DNA of 64,000 nucleotides from Mycobacterium mantenii (GTDB lineage Bacteria > Actinomycetota > Actinomycetes > Mycobacteriales > Mycobacteriaceae). Within the stretch, counting starts at the first letter, position 1; the number at the start of each line of letters is the position of its first letter. Below are positions 24,230-32,666 of this stretch, piece by piece. The position numbers and the translations under genes were made by a program. The stretch is from contig NZ_AP022590.1 in NCBI RefSeq assembly GCF_010731775.1, positions 3,968,001-4,032,000 of the forward strand. Reading direction: 5' to 3'. A model generated the notes under the pieces. The model was not told the origin of the DNA and ran no database searches. It saw nothing but the letters and a program-made list of their open reading frames with translations.

Positions 24230-25694
24230 GCCGATCCCGCCGATCGGCACCCAGATCTCCGCGCTTGCCGAACTCGCTCCCGACGAGCCGGCGGTCACCT
24301 GTGATGGGGTGACCGTCACCCGCGCCGAGCTCGACCGTTCGACGAACCGGTTGGCCCGCGCCTACGCCGAGCGGGGTGTCGGGGTGGGCGACTACGTGAC
24401 CATGGTGCTGCCCAACTCGATCGAATGGATCCAGGCCGCGGTGGCGTGCTGGAAGCTGGGCGCGGTGCCGCAGCCGCTGTCGGCGCGGCTGCCGGAGGCC
24501 GAGTTGCAGGGCCTGCTGGAGTTGCGCCCGCCCACCTTGTTGGTGGGCCGCGAGCATCCCGACTTCCCAAGTCTACCAGCGTGTTTCGTTCCCGACCCGG
24601 CGCTGTCCGACGCGGCGCTACCGGAGGCGGTGTCGCCGGTGTGGAAGGCGATGGGGTCCGGCGGCAGCACCGGCCGTCCCAAGCTGATCGAATCCGGCGG
24701 CGACAGCCGGATACCGGCCGCCATCGGCTATCCCTTGGGCGCACAGGAGGGCGATGTCACGCTGATGCCGGTGCCGCTGTCGCACAATACCGGCTTCACC
24801 GCGGCGACCATGGCACTGTTGATGCGCCATCACCTGGTGCTGATGAGCCGGTTCGAGCCGCAGCAATTCCTCCAGCTGATCACCGACCATAAAGTCACCT
24901 TCTTGACGACGGTGCCGACGATCATGCAGCGGACGCTGCCGGTCTATTACGCCGATCCGGGTGCCTACGACCTGTCATCGATCCGCCGCTTCTGGCATCT
25001 GGCGGCGCCGTGCCCGCCCGCCGTCAAGCAGGCGTGGATCGAACTGCTGGGTCCGGAAAAAGTGTGGGAACTCTATGGCGGCACCGAATTACAGGCGCTG
25101 ACCTTCATCTCCGGCGACCAGTGGCTGACCCACCGCGGCTCGGTCGGGGTGGTAGTCGCCGGCGAGATGAAGGTGCTCGACGACGACGGCAACCCGTGTC
25201 CACCCGGCGTGGAAGGCGAGATCTACATGCGGCCCGCGCCGGGCAGCGCGCCGACGTATCGGTACGTCGGCGCGACGGCGAAGAGCCGCGACGGCTGGGA
25301 CTCGCTGGGCGACCTCGGCTATTTCGACGCCGACGGATTCCTGTATCTGTCGGACCGCAGGGTGGACATGTTCACCGTCGGCGGCCGCAACGTCTACCCC
25401 GCCGAGATCGAGAACGCGCTCTCGGCGCACCCGGACGTGTTGTCCTGTCTGGTCGTCGGCGTCGCCCATGACGATCTCGGCCAGGTGCCCTACGCGCTGG
25501 TGCACCCGGCCGACGGGTCGACGCTGGATTCCGCTGCCGTGCAAGCGTTTCTGCGCGACCACGTGGCGGGGTACAAGGTGCCGCACTTCGTCGAGTTCGT
25601 CGACACCCCGCTGCGCGACGACGCCGGCAAGGCCCGCCGCTCGGCGGTGCGCGCCCAGATCATGGAGCGCCTGGCTGCCGCGGAGGCGAGCTGA
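24222..25694 (+). CDS. AMP-forming acid-CoA ligase
   Basis: A 490-residue adenylate-forming enzyme. The P-loop-like A3 motif is GSGGSTGRPKL, the ATP-binding A5 region is ELYGGTELQ, and the hinge region is YLSDRRVDMFTVGGRNVYP. The usual C-terminal lysine lies in DDAGKARRS. The start overlaps php by 8 bp, so the two are translationally coupled. A plausible path is lactone hydrolysis by Php and CoA activation of the hydroxy acid. M. tuberculosis has a PIN-domain gene (Rv0229c) at this place, so this is accessory cargo. The substrate is unknown. Confidence 0.82.
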   Translation: MSEPIPPIGTQISALAELAPDEPAVTCDGVTVTRAELDRSTNRLARAYAERGVGVGDYVTMVLPNSIEWIQAAVACWKLGAVPQPLSARLPEAELQGLLELRPPTLLVGREHPDFPSLPACFVPDPALSDAALPEAVSPVWKAMGSGGSTGRPKLIESGGDSRIPAAIGYPLGAQEGDVTLMPVPLSHNTGFTAATMALLMRHHLVLMSRFEPQQFLQLITDHKVTFLTTVPTIMQRTLPVYYADPGAYDLSSIRRFWHLAAPCPPAVKQAWIELLGPEKVWELYGGTELQALTFISGDQWLTHRGSVGVVVAGEMKVLDDDGNPCPPGVEGEIYMRPAPGSAPTYRYVGATAKSRDGWDSLGDLGYFDADGFLYLSDRRVDMFTVGGRNVYPAEIENALSAHPDVLSCLVVGVAHDDLGQVPYALVHPADGSTLDSAAVQAFLRDHVAGYKVPHFVEFVDTPLRDDAGKARRSAVRAQIMERLAAAEAS

Positions 25695-25748
25695 CGCGCG
25701 AGCGCTCGGACCAAGAATCCTCCAAGCCCGCAGCCGCATCATCGGGGT

Positions 25749-26225
25749 ATGCAGATCGAACCGCTGTGCACCGAGCTGATCGACCGTTACCTGCGATCGC
25801 GGCAGTCGCGGTTCTTCCGCAGCGATGATGGCGAGGAGTTCATGATGCTGCCCGGTTACGAGCGCGGCAAGCTGCACGTGAACATGCGGATCAACGGGTT
25901 GCGGCGCGACGTTTTCGAGATCACCATCAGCCCCGCCGGCTATTACCCCGCTACCGAACGGCCGCGCCTGATGGAGTTGGTGAACGACTGGAATCGCGAA
26001 ACTCACTGGCCTAAGGCATTTGTGCGCGAGACCGCCCGACCAACCCACGTCAGCGTGGTCGGTGAGAACGCATACCTGCTCAGCGATGGCATCCACATCG
26101 AGGCGCTGGGCAACCTCATCAAATCGGCCGTCGAGTACGGCCGCGACCTGTTCGCCAAGATCGAGCAGGCCATCTGCCTGCCTTCCGCACACGCGCTGGA
26201 ACAGTGGATGGACCGCACCGGCTAG
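25749..26225 (+). CDS. YbjN-like domain protein
   Basis: A 158-residue soluble protein with the layout of the YbjN / type-III-chaperone-like fold: an alternating alpha-beta domain with VNDWNRETHWPKAFVRE as the conserved helix-strand turn. It starts at an ATG 55 bp after the ligase and overlaps the convergent acyltransferase by 4 bp. Members are often chaperone-like or regulatory; the partner here is unknown. Confidence 0.65.
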   Translation: MQIEPLCTELIDRYLRSRQSRFFRSDDGEEFMMLPGYERGKLHVNMRINGLRRDVFEITISPAGYYPATERPRLMELVNDWNRETHWPKAFVRETARPTHVSVVGENAYLLSDGIHIEALGNLIKSAVEYGRDLFAKIEQAICLPSAHALEQWMDRTG

Positions 26226-27391
26226 GGCGCGATCGCATCCGCCTCGGCGTCGACGGCCTGGGCCGTCTCCCCCGGCCTCGCGCGTTTCTCCCAGCGGCGC
26301 AACGCTTCTCGGCACGGCGACTCCACCAGCGCGTAGCTGACCGCGGCGATCGCGAAGCCGAAGATCAGCGTCAACACCAACACCGCGGGCATGCGGCCGG
26401 TGAACGGGAACGTCCCGAGGACCGGGAACACCATGGCCAGCGCCGCCAGGTGCCACACGAACAGCCCGTAGGACCAGCGCCCCAGGGTCACCATCGCGGT
26501 GGTCCCCAAGATGCGATGGCCGGTGTCCACCCGATCCAGCACCAGCGGGGCCACCAGCGCGAAGGCCACCAGCGAGCCCATCGCGGTCTTGACCGCGAAC
26601 TGGGCCGGGGTACCGGGGACCAGACCCTCGGGACCGGCCAGCGGTGACGCCGCGATCAGGTAGGCGACCACCGCGATGGCGGCCATCACCAGGCGCCGGC
26701 GCGCCAAGTGCACCGGCCACCCCATCCCGCTGTGCACCCACTCGGCCAGCAGCATTCCGGCCGCGAACCAGGAGAAGAACGCCGGCGGCCAGTTCAGGGG
26801 GTTGATGCCGGACCCCGATTGGATGGGTAGCCAGCCCCAGGCCCAGCTGAGCGCCCCCAGCGCGGCGATCGCCGGCACCCGGGCCCGCACCGGCAGGCGG
26901 CGGGCCAGCAGCGCGAGAATCGGCAGCGCCACATAAAAACTGACCTCGACGGACAGGCTCCACATCTGGGTCAGCCCGCCGGTCAGGGTCAGCGGCACGT
27001 AGATCTGGGTGAGGGTCAGGTTGGCCAGCCACACCGTCGGGCTGGCGTGGTCGGCGTCGGGCAGCAGGGTCAGGATGACGACGACGGCGACCACGTAGGC
27101 GGGCATGATGCGGACCACCCTGGAGCGTAGGTAGTGACCGGTGCGGGGGCGCGGGCCCAGGCCCCTGGCCGCCGCGGCATGTCCGCGCCACAGCAGGAAG
27201 CCCGACAGCGCGAAGAACACCGCCACGGCGAGGTCGAAGCGGCCGAACAGCCTGCCGGTGGCGCCGCTGGAGTGCCCGGTCTGGAACGCGACGTGCGTGA
27301 CCACCACGCCCATGGCCGCGCAGGCGCGCATGCCCTCCACGGCCGGCAGGAAGCTGCGCACGCCGCCCACCCGCTGGTCATCACTCACCAT
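26222..27391 (-). CDS. tmaT: Membrane acyltransferase 3, TmaT-like (Rv0228-like)
   Basis: A 389-residue integral membrane O-acyltransferase with about ten helices. The family motif R-x10-H is in RACAAMGVVVTHVAF, and RSRVVRIMPAY and SLSVEVSFY are also typical. In Corynebacterium the TmaT orthologue acetylates trehalose monomycolate before export, and the adjacent DUF3068 gene preserves that gene pair. I assign TmaT from this pairing and from recalled equivalence to Rv0228. ATG 27391 is preferred within the GTG-ATG-GTG cluster, although no good Shine-Dalgarno is visible. Confidence 0.75.
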   Translation of the reverse strand: MVSDDQRVGGVRSFLPAVEGMRACAAMGVVVTHVAFQTGHSSGATGRLFGRFDLAVAVFFALSGFLLWRGHAAAARGLGPRPRTGHYLRSRVVRIMPAYVVAVVVILTLLPDADHASPTVWLANLTLTQIYVPLTLTGGLTQMWSLSVEVSFYVALPILALLARRLPVRARVPAIAALGALSWAWGWLPIQSGSGINPLNWPPAFFSWFAAGMLLAEWVHSGMGWPVHLARRRLVMAAIAVVAYLIAASPLAGPEGLVPGTPAQFAVKTAMGSLVAFALVAPLVLDRVDTGHRILGTTAMVTLGRWSYGLFVWHLAALAMVFPVLGTFPFTGRMPAVLVLTLIFGFAIAAVSYALVESPCREALRRWEKRARPGETAQAVDAEADAIAP

Positions 27392-27574
27392 CACAGTTTG
27401 CCTGTGCTGGGTTGCCGGCGAGTGGGTACACCCCGAGGACCCGTCCGCAGGAGCGACGGTTCGTAAGTCGCTGCCTTACCTTCTGCTGTTAGGGTCGAAC
27501 GAGTTTGCCCCGGGCAGCCCGCTCGGGTCGGGTCGCGGCTGGTTGAAGCAAGAAATTGAGGAGGGCACGGCGAC

Positions 27575-28864
27575 GTGAACCGAGCAGTCATGTTGCGGTT
27601 CGCCGCATGCGGGATCATCGGACTCGGAGCTGCCCTGCTCATCGCCGCGCTGCTGTTGACGACGTACACCACCAGCAGGATCACCAAGGTCCCCTTGGAC
27701 GTCGACGCCACGCTGATCAGTGACGGCACCGGGACGGCACTGGACTCTGCGTCGTTGTCGACCGACCACGTCGTCGTCAACCAGAACGTGCCGTTGGTCT
27801 CCCAGCAGCAGGTCAGTGTCGAGTCACCCGCCAACGCCGACGTGGTCACGCTGCAGGTCGGAAGTTCGTTGCGGCGCACCGACAAGCAGAAGGACAGCGG
27901 GCTGCTGCTGGCGATCGTCGACACCGTCACGCTCAACCGCAAGACCGCGCTGGCCGTCTCCGACGACACCCACACCGGTGGCTCGGTGCAGAAGCCGCGC
28001 GCCGTCAACGACGAGAACCCGCCCACCGCGATGCCGCTCCGGCACGACGGGCTGTCCTACCGGTTCCCGTTCCACACCGAGAAGAAGACCTACCCCTACT
28101 TCGATCCGATCGCGCAGAAGGCGTTCGACGTCAACTACGACACCCAGGAAGACGTCAACGGGCTGACCACCTACAAGTTCACCCAGAACGTCGGCTACAA
28201 CGGCGACGGCAAGCTGGTGGCCCCGGTGGCCTACCCGTCGCTGCTGGCCGGCAACGAGGACGCCAAGCAGACCACCTCGGCGTCGATGTGGGGCATCCAG
28301 GGTGGGGACCCGAACGAACAGATCACCATGACCCGCTATTACGCGGCGCAACGCACCTTCTGGGTGGATCCGGTGTCGGGCACCATCGTCAAGGAGACCG
28401 AGCACGCCCACCACTACTTCGCCCGTGACCCGCTCAAGCCGGAGCTCACGCTGGCCGACTACAAGGTCACCTCGACCGAAGACACCGTCGAATCCCAGGT
28501 CAACGCGGCCCGCGACGAGCGCGACCGGCTGGCGCTGTGGTCGCGGGTGCTGCCGATCACGTTCACCGCGGTCGGCCTGATCGCGCTGATCGGCGGCGGG
28601 CTGCTCGCGTCGTTCAGCCTGCGCAGCGAGAGCGCGCTGACCGACCCGGGCCTGGACCGGAGCGAACAGGACTTCTTCGGCCGCAGCGGCCTCGAGGAAC
28701 CGGTGCCCGGCGCCGAGGCCGAGACCGAGAAGCTGCCCACCCAGCGACCCGAGACGCGTCAGGAGTCCGGCCCGCCCGACCCACCCGGCCCGCCCGACCC
28801 GGACGAGCCGACCGAGGCGGGGCCGGCCGAGCCGAAGCCGCCCGGCCCGCACGACCGCGAATAG
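27575..28864 (+). CDS. lmcA: DUF3068 membrane protein LmcA-like
   Basis: A 429-residue protein with an N-terminal membrane anchor (about residues 5-32), a large extracytoplasmic DUF3068 domain, a second helix (about 318-342) and a Pro/Glu-rich cytoplasmic tail rich in PPGPPDP-like repeats. The GTG start has GAGGAGGG upstream. The orthologues (Rv0227c, and the Corynebacterium LmcA protein) are needed for lipomannan maturation to lipoarabinomannan. It is divergent from the tmaT-like gene and followed after 15 bp by another envelope membrane protein. Confidence 0.82.
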   Translation: MNRAVMLRFAACGIIGLGAALLIAALLLTTYTTSRITKVPLDVDATLISDGTGTALDSASLSTDHVVVNQNVPLVSQQQVSVESPANADVVTLQVGSSLRRTDKQKDSGLLLAIVDTVTLNRKTALAVSDDTHTGGSVQKPRAVNDENPPTAMPLRHDGLSYRFPFHTEKKTYPYFDPIAQKAFDVNYDTQEDVNGLTTYKFTQNVGYNGDGKLVAPVAYPSLLAGNEDAKQTTSASMWGIQGGDPNEQITMTRYYAAQRTFWVDPVSGTIVKETEHAHHYFARDPLKPELTLADYKVTSTEDTVESQVNAARDERDRLALWSRVLPITFTAVGLIALIGGGLLASFSLRSESALTDPGLDRSEQDFFGRSGLEEPVPGAEAETEKLPTQRPETRQESGPPDPPGPPDPDEPTEAGPAEPKPPGPHDRE

Positions 28865-28879
28865 CCCGGCCCGGACGCG

Positions 28880-30592
28880 TTGACCGTGCGCTGGACCCGA
28901 CCCGGTTACGCACTGGTCTTGGCGCTGCTGGTGGTCGGGCCGCTGCTGGCACCCGGATACCTGCTGTTGCGCGACGCGGTGTCGACGCCGCGGTCGTATC
29001 TGTCCGACACCGCGCTGGGACTGACATCGGCCCCGCGCGCCACCCCCCAAGACTTTGCGGTGGCGCTGGCCTCGCACGTGGTCGACGGCGGCGTCGTGGT
29101 CAAAACGCTGCTCGTCGCGGGGCTGTGGATGGCGGGTTGGGGCGCGGCCCGGCTGGTCGCGGTCGCCCTGCCGGACGCCGGCGCGCCCGGCCAGTTCGTC
29201 GCCACCACCGTGGCGATCTGGAATCCCTATGTCGCCGAACGGCTTCTGCAGGGTCATTGGAGCCTGCTGGTCGGTTACGGGTGCCTGCCCTGGGTGGCCA
29301 CGGCCATGCTGACGCTGCGGACGACCGGGTTCGGGTTCTTCGGGCTGGCCTTCTGGGTTGCGCTGGCCGGGCTGACCCCGACCGGGCTGCTGCTCGCCGC
29401 AACAGTGGCGCTGGTCTGCTTTGCCGCGCCTGGCGGCGGCCGGTCCCGCGGGTGGTGTGCCGGCGCGGCGCTGGGCGCCGCGCTGGTGGCGGCGCTGCCG
29501 TGGCTGACGGCATCGGTGACGGGGTCGTCGTTGACCGCCCACACGGCGGCCAACCGGCTGGGTGTCGAGGCGTTCGCGCCCCGCGCCGAGCCCGGGCTGG
29601 GCACCCTGGGCAGCCTGGCCGGCCTCGGCGGCATCTGGAACGGCGACGCCGTACCCGATTCGCGCACCACCCTTTTCGCGGTCGTCTCGGCCGTGGTGCT
29701 GCTGGGCGTGGTGGCGGCGGGCCTGCCGACCGTCATCCGCCGCCCGGCGGCGGTGCCGCTGCTGGTGCTGGCGGCGGTGTCCGTGCTGATCCCGGCGGCG
29801 CTGGCCACCGGGTCGGGCCTGCAGCTGCTGAGCGCGGTGGTCGACACCGTGCCGGCCTTCGGGGTGCTGCGCGACGGGCAGAAGTGGGTTGCGCTAGCGG
29901 TACCCGGCTACGCCCTGGCCGGCGCCGGCGCGACGGTGACGTTGCGCCGCTGGCTGCGGCTTTCCGGGGCCGGCGCACCGGCGCTGGTCTGCTGCCTGGT
30001 GCTGCTGCTGGCGCTGCCCGACCTGGCCTGGGGGGTGTTCGGCAAGGTGGCGCCGGTGCGCTATCCGCGCGGCTGGACCGCCGTCGCGGCGACGATCAAC
30101 GCCCAGCCGGGAACGATAGCGGTGTTGCCGGCCGGCACCATGCGGCTGTTCTCCTGGTCCGGCCCCGCACCGGTGCTGGACCCGCTGCCGCGCTGGGTGC
30201 GCGCCGACGTGCTGACCACCGGTGATTTGGTGATCTCGGGGACCACCATCGCCGGGGAAGGCGCGCAGGGGCGGGCGGTGCAGCGGCTGCTCCTGTCCGG
30301 GCCCCACCCGGCAGCGCTGGCCGCGGCCGGCGTGGCGTGGCTGGTGGTCGAAGCCGACAGCGCCGGCGACATGGGGGCGGCAGCCCGCACCCTGGGTGCG
30401 CTGGCGCCGGTCTATCGGGACAACGAGATTGCGCTCTACCGGATCGGCGGCCAAACCGCCGGGGTGGCCGCCGGGCGCCGGGCGGCGACGGTGATCGCGC
30501 ATCTGGCGTGGCTGGCGATGCTGGTCGGCGGCGGCGCCGGCGCGGTGATCGGCGCGTGGGGGCGCCGCGCCCGCTCAGCCCCCGGTGACTAG
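28880..30592 (+). CDS. Polytopic membrane protein, GT-C-like (Rv0226c-like)
   Basis: A 570-residue protein with about a dozen hydrophobic helices over the first 450 residues, a soluble region, and a final helix. The arrangement (early NPYVAERLLQGHW loop, later YPRGWTAVAATIN) resembles GT-C glycosyltransferases that use polyprenyl-phosphate sugars, but I see no proven catalytic motif. TTG 28880 and GTG 28886 are both possible starts. It lies 15 bp after the lmcA-like gene and overlaps the GT4 gene tail-to-tail by 18 bp. Confidence 0.75.
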   Translation: MTVRWTRPGYALVLALLVVGPLLAPGYLLLRDAVSTPRSYLSDTALGLTSAPRATPQDFAVALASHVVDGGVVVKTLLVAGLWMAGWGAARLVAVALPDAGAPGQFVATTVAIWNPYVAERLLQGHWSLLVGYGCLPWVATAMLTLRTTGFGFFGLAFWVALAGLTPTGLLLAATVALVCFAAPGGGRSRGWCAGAALGAALVAALPWLTASVTGSSLTAHTAANRLGVEAFAPRAEPGLGTLGSLAGLGGIWNGDAVPDSRTTLFAVVSAVVLLGVVAAGLPTVIRRPAAVPLLVLAAVSVLIPAALATGSGLQLLSAVVDTVPAFGVLRDGQKWVALAVPGYALAGAGATVTLRRWLRLSGAGAPALVCCLVLLLALPDLAWGVFGKVAPVRYPRGWTAVAATINAQPGTIAVLPAGTMRLFSWSGPAPVLDPLPRWVRADVLTTGDLVISGTTIAGEGAQGRAVQRLLLSGPHPAALAAAGVAWLVVEADSAGDMGAAARTLGALAPVYRDNEIALYRIGGQTAGVAAGRRAATVIAHLAWLAMLVGGGAGAVIGAWGRRARSAPGD

Positions 30593-31738
30593 GCCGCTGA
30601 CCGTGCGGCCGGCCCGCACCGCTTCGAGCACGCCGCGCATCGCGTCCGCGCTTTGCGTCCAGGAGAATTCGCCGCTGCGGGTGTGCGCCTTGGCGCCGAG
30701 CTGATCGCGCAGCACCGGATCGGCGAGCAGCTCTTCGAGTCGATCCACCAGCTCGGCGCAGCCGTCCACCAGGATCCCGGTCACCTCGTCGACGATCGAG
30801 TCCGACAGGCCGCCGGAGGATCGGTAGCCGACGGTCGGCACCCTGTGCTGGGCCGCCTCGACCACGGCCAAGCCCCAGCCCTCCTTGCGCGAGGGCAGCA
30901 GGTGCACCCAAGCCGCTTGCAGGACACGGTGTTTGGTCACGTCGTCGACGTGACCGTGGAACGTCACCGCCGAACTGATGCCGAGCCGCTGCACGTGTTC
31001 GACGAGGCGCTCGCGCCACCAGCCGTCGCCGACGATGTCCAGGTGCAGACCCGGTATCCGCGGCCGCAGCCGCGCGACCGCTTCCAGGGCGTCTTCGATC
31101 TGCTTGTGCGGTACCAGCCGCGACAGCACGACCACCCGGGGCGCCGCCGACCGCGGGCCCGACAACGACTCCGCCGGCGCTTCGTCAAGGCCGTTGCGCA
31201 CCACCGCAATCTGCGCACCGTCGACGCCCAGGGTCACCAGGTCGCGCGCGGACGGCAGCGACACGGTGACGTACTGGTTGTGCCGGTTGACCCGCGGCGA
31301 CAGCGTCGACTCGACAAACCAGCCGAGCCGCCCGAGCAACGGCCCGGCCACCGGCCACTGCTCGCGATGGCAGTGGTGCACCAGCACCACCACGCGGCGG
31401 CCGTAGACCAGCCGGGCCAGGAAGGGCAGGCCGTTCTGGGTGTCGACGACCACGTCGGGCCGGACATGGCGCAGCGGGCCGATCCCGATCCGGGCCCACG
31501 CCATCGCCAGCAACGCCCACACGTACACCGAGTAGCGGCCCCCGGCACGGTTGATCCGCACGCCGTCGACGACCTCGCGGCGCGGTGCCCCGGGATAGCG
31601 GGCGGTGCGCAGCGTCACGGCGATTCCCGAGGCCGCCAGCTGCGCGCCGATGCGCTGCAAATACGCTTCACTGCCCCCACCCTGCGGGTGCCCGGTATCG
31701 CGCCAGCACAGCAGCAGTACGGAGCGCAAGGAAGACAT
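30575..31738 (-). CDS. GT4-family glycosyltransferase (Rv0225-like)
   Basis: A 387-residue cytoplasmic GT-B enzyme. The N-terminal loop GHPQGGGSEAYLQRIG is the acceptor/nucleotide-binding glycine region. The C-terminal donor domain has the E-x7-E signature in SRKEGWGLAVVEAA. It is divergent from the methyltransferase gene (65 bp) and within the envelope cluster, so a role in mannan, arabinan or glycolipid assembly is likely. Donor and acceptor are not known to me. Confidence 0.83.
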   Translation of the reverse strand: MSSLRSVLLLCWRDTGHPQGGGSEAYLQRIGAQLAASGIAVTLRTARYPGAPRREVVDGVRINRAGGRYSVYVWALLAMAWARIGIGPLRHVRPDVVVDTQNGLPFLARLVYGRRVVVLVHHCHREQWPVAGPLLGRLGWFVESTLSPRVNRHNQYVTVSLPSARDLVTLGVDGAQIAVVRNGLDEAPAESLSGPRSAAPRVVVLSRLVPHKQIEDALEAVARLRPRIPGLHLDIVGDGWWRERLVEHVQRLGISSAVTFHGHVDDVTKHRVLQAAWVHLLPSRKEGWGLAVVEAAQHRVPTVGYRSSGGLSDSIVDEVTGILVDGCAELVDRLEELLADPVLRDQLGAKAHTRSGEFSWTQSADAMRGVLEAVRAGRTVSGLVTGG

Positions 31739-31790
31739 TGGTCGTCAGCCTAACCGGCGATGATGTGCACCGGGCAGCGCCGCACATCCG

Positions 31791-31796
31791 TAGGGT
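31791..31796 (+). promoter_or_regulatory. -10 element TAGGGT, probable leaderless promoter
   Basis: TAGGGT matches TANNNT and ends 7 nt before the GTG chosen as the methyltransferase start (31804). This supports that start over the longer reading frame. Confidence 0.45.
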
Positions 31797-31803
31797 GTGG
31801 CCG

Positions 31804-32571
31804 GTGGCCGCCACCGACCTCTTCGCCCGCCGCGCGACGCTTTCCCGGTCGGTGCGGCTGCTGTCCGAGTTTCGCTACGAGCAACCGGATCCGGCCCGCT
31901 TCTACGGCGCCCTGGCCGCCGACACCGCGGCAATGATGAGCGATCTGTGGCGGGCCACCCACGATGTGCCTTTTTCCGGCCGCACGCTGCTCGACGTCGG
32001 CGGCGGGCCCGGCTACTTCGCGGCGGCCTTCACCGACGCCGGGGTCCGCTATATCGGGGTCGAACCCGACCCCGGCGAGATGCACGCGGCCGGGCCCGCC
32101 GTCGCCGGGGGCGCGGGGACCTTCGTGCGCGCCTCGGGAATGGCGCTGCCCTTCGCCGACGACTCCGTCGACGTCTGCCTGTCCTCCAACGTCGCCGAGC
32201 ATGTGCCGCGGCCCTGGCGGCTCGGCGCCGAGATGCTGCGGGTGACCAAGCCGGGCGGGCTGGCCGTGCTGTCCTACACCGTCTGGCTGGGGCCGTTCGG
32301 CGGCCACGAGATGGGTCTGACGCACTACCTGGGCGGCGCCCGCGCCGCCGCCCGCTACGCCCGCAAGCACGGCCATCCGGCAAAAAACAACTACGGGTCG
32401 TCGTTGTTCGCGGTGTCGGCGGCGGAGGGGCTGAGCTGGGCCGAGAACACCGGGGCGATGGTGGCCGCATTTCCCCGCTACCACCCACGATGGGCATGGT
32501 GGCTGACCTCGGCGCCGCTGCTGCGCGAGTTCCTGGTGAGTAATCTGGTGCTGGTCCTGCAACCCCAATAG
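31804..32571 (+). CDS. Class I SAM-dependent methyltransferase (Rv0224c-like)
   Basis: A 255-residue methyltransferase. Motif I is LLDVGGGPGYFAAAF, and the acidic loop is YIGVEPDPGE. The frame is open far upstream (to 31585), but GTG 31804 gives the recalled Rv0224c N-terminus and has a -10 element 7 nt before it. It is divergent from the GT4 gene and shares the envelope cluster. SNVAEHVPRPW and the C-terminal WWLTSAPLLREFL hint at membrane-proximal substrates; the actual substrate is unknown. Confidence 0.85.
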   Translation: MAATDLFARRATLSRSVRLLSEFRYEQPDPARFYGALAADTAAMMSDLWRATHDVPFSGRTLLDVGGGPGYFAAAFTDAGVRYIGVEPDPGEMHAAGPAVAGGAGTFVRASGMALPFADDSVDVCLSSNVAEHVPRPWRLGAEMLRVTKPGGLAVLSYTVWLGPFGGHEMGLTHYLGGARAAARYARKHGHPAKNNYGSSLFAVSAAEGLSWAENTGAMVAAFPRYHPRWAWWLTSAPLLREFLVSNLVLVLQPQ

Positions 32572-32666
32572 TGGAACGTGTTCTCGTTTTGTGTCGGCTT
32601 GGGTAGGGTGACGCCCATGCGCGCCGGCGACGATGCAGCGCGGAGCAATGAGGAGGAGCGGCGCAG

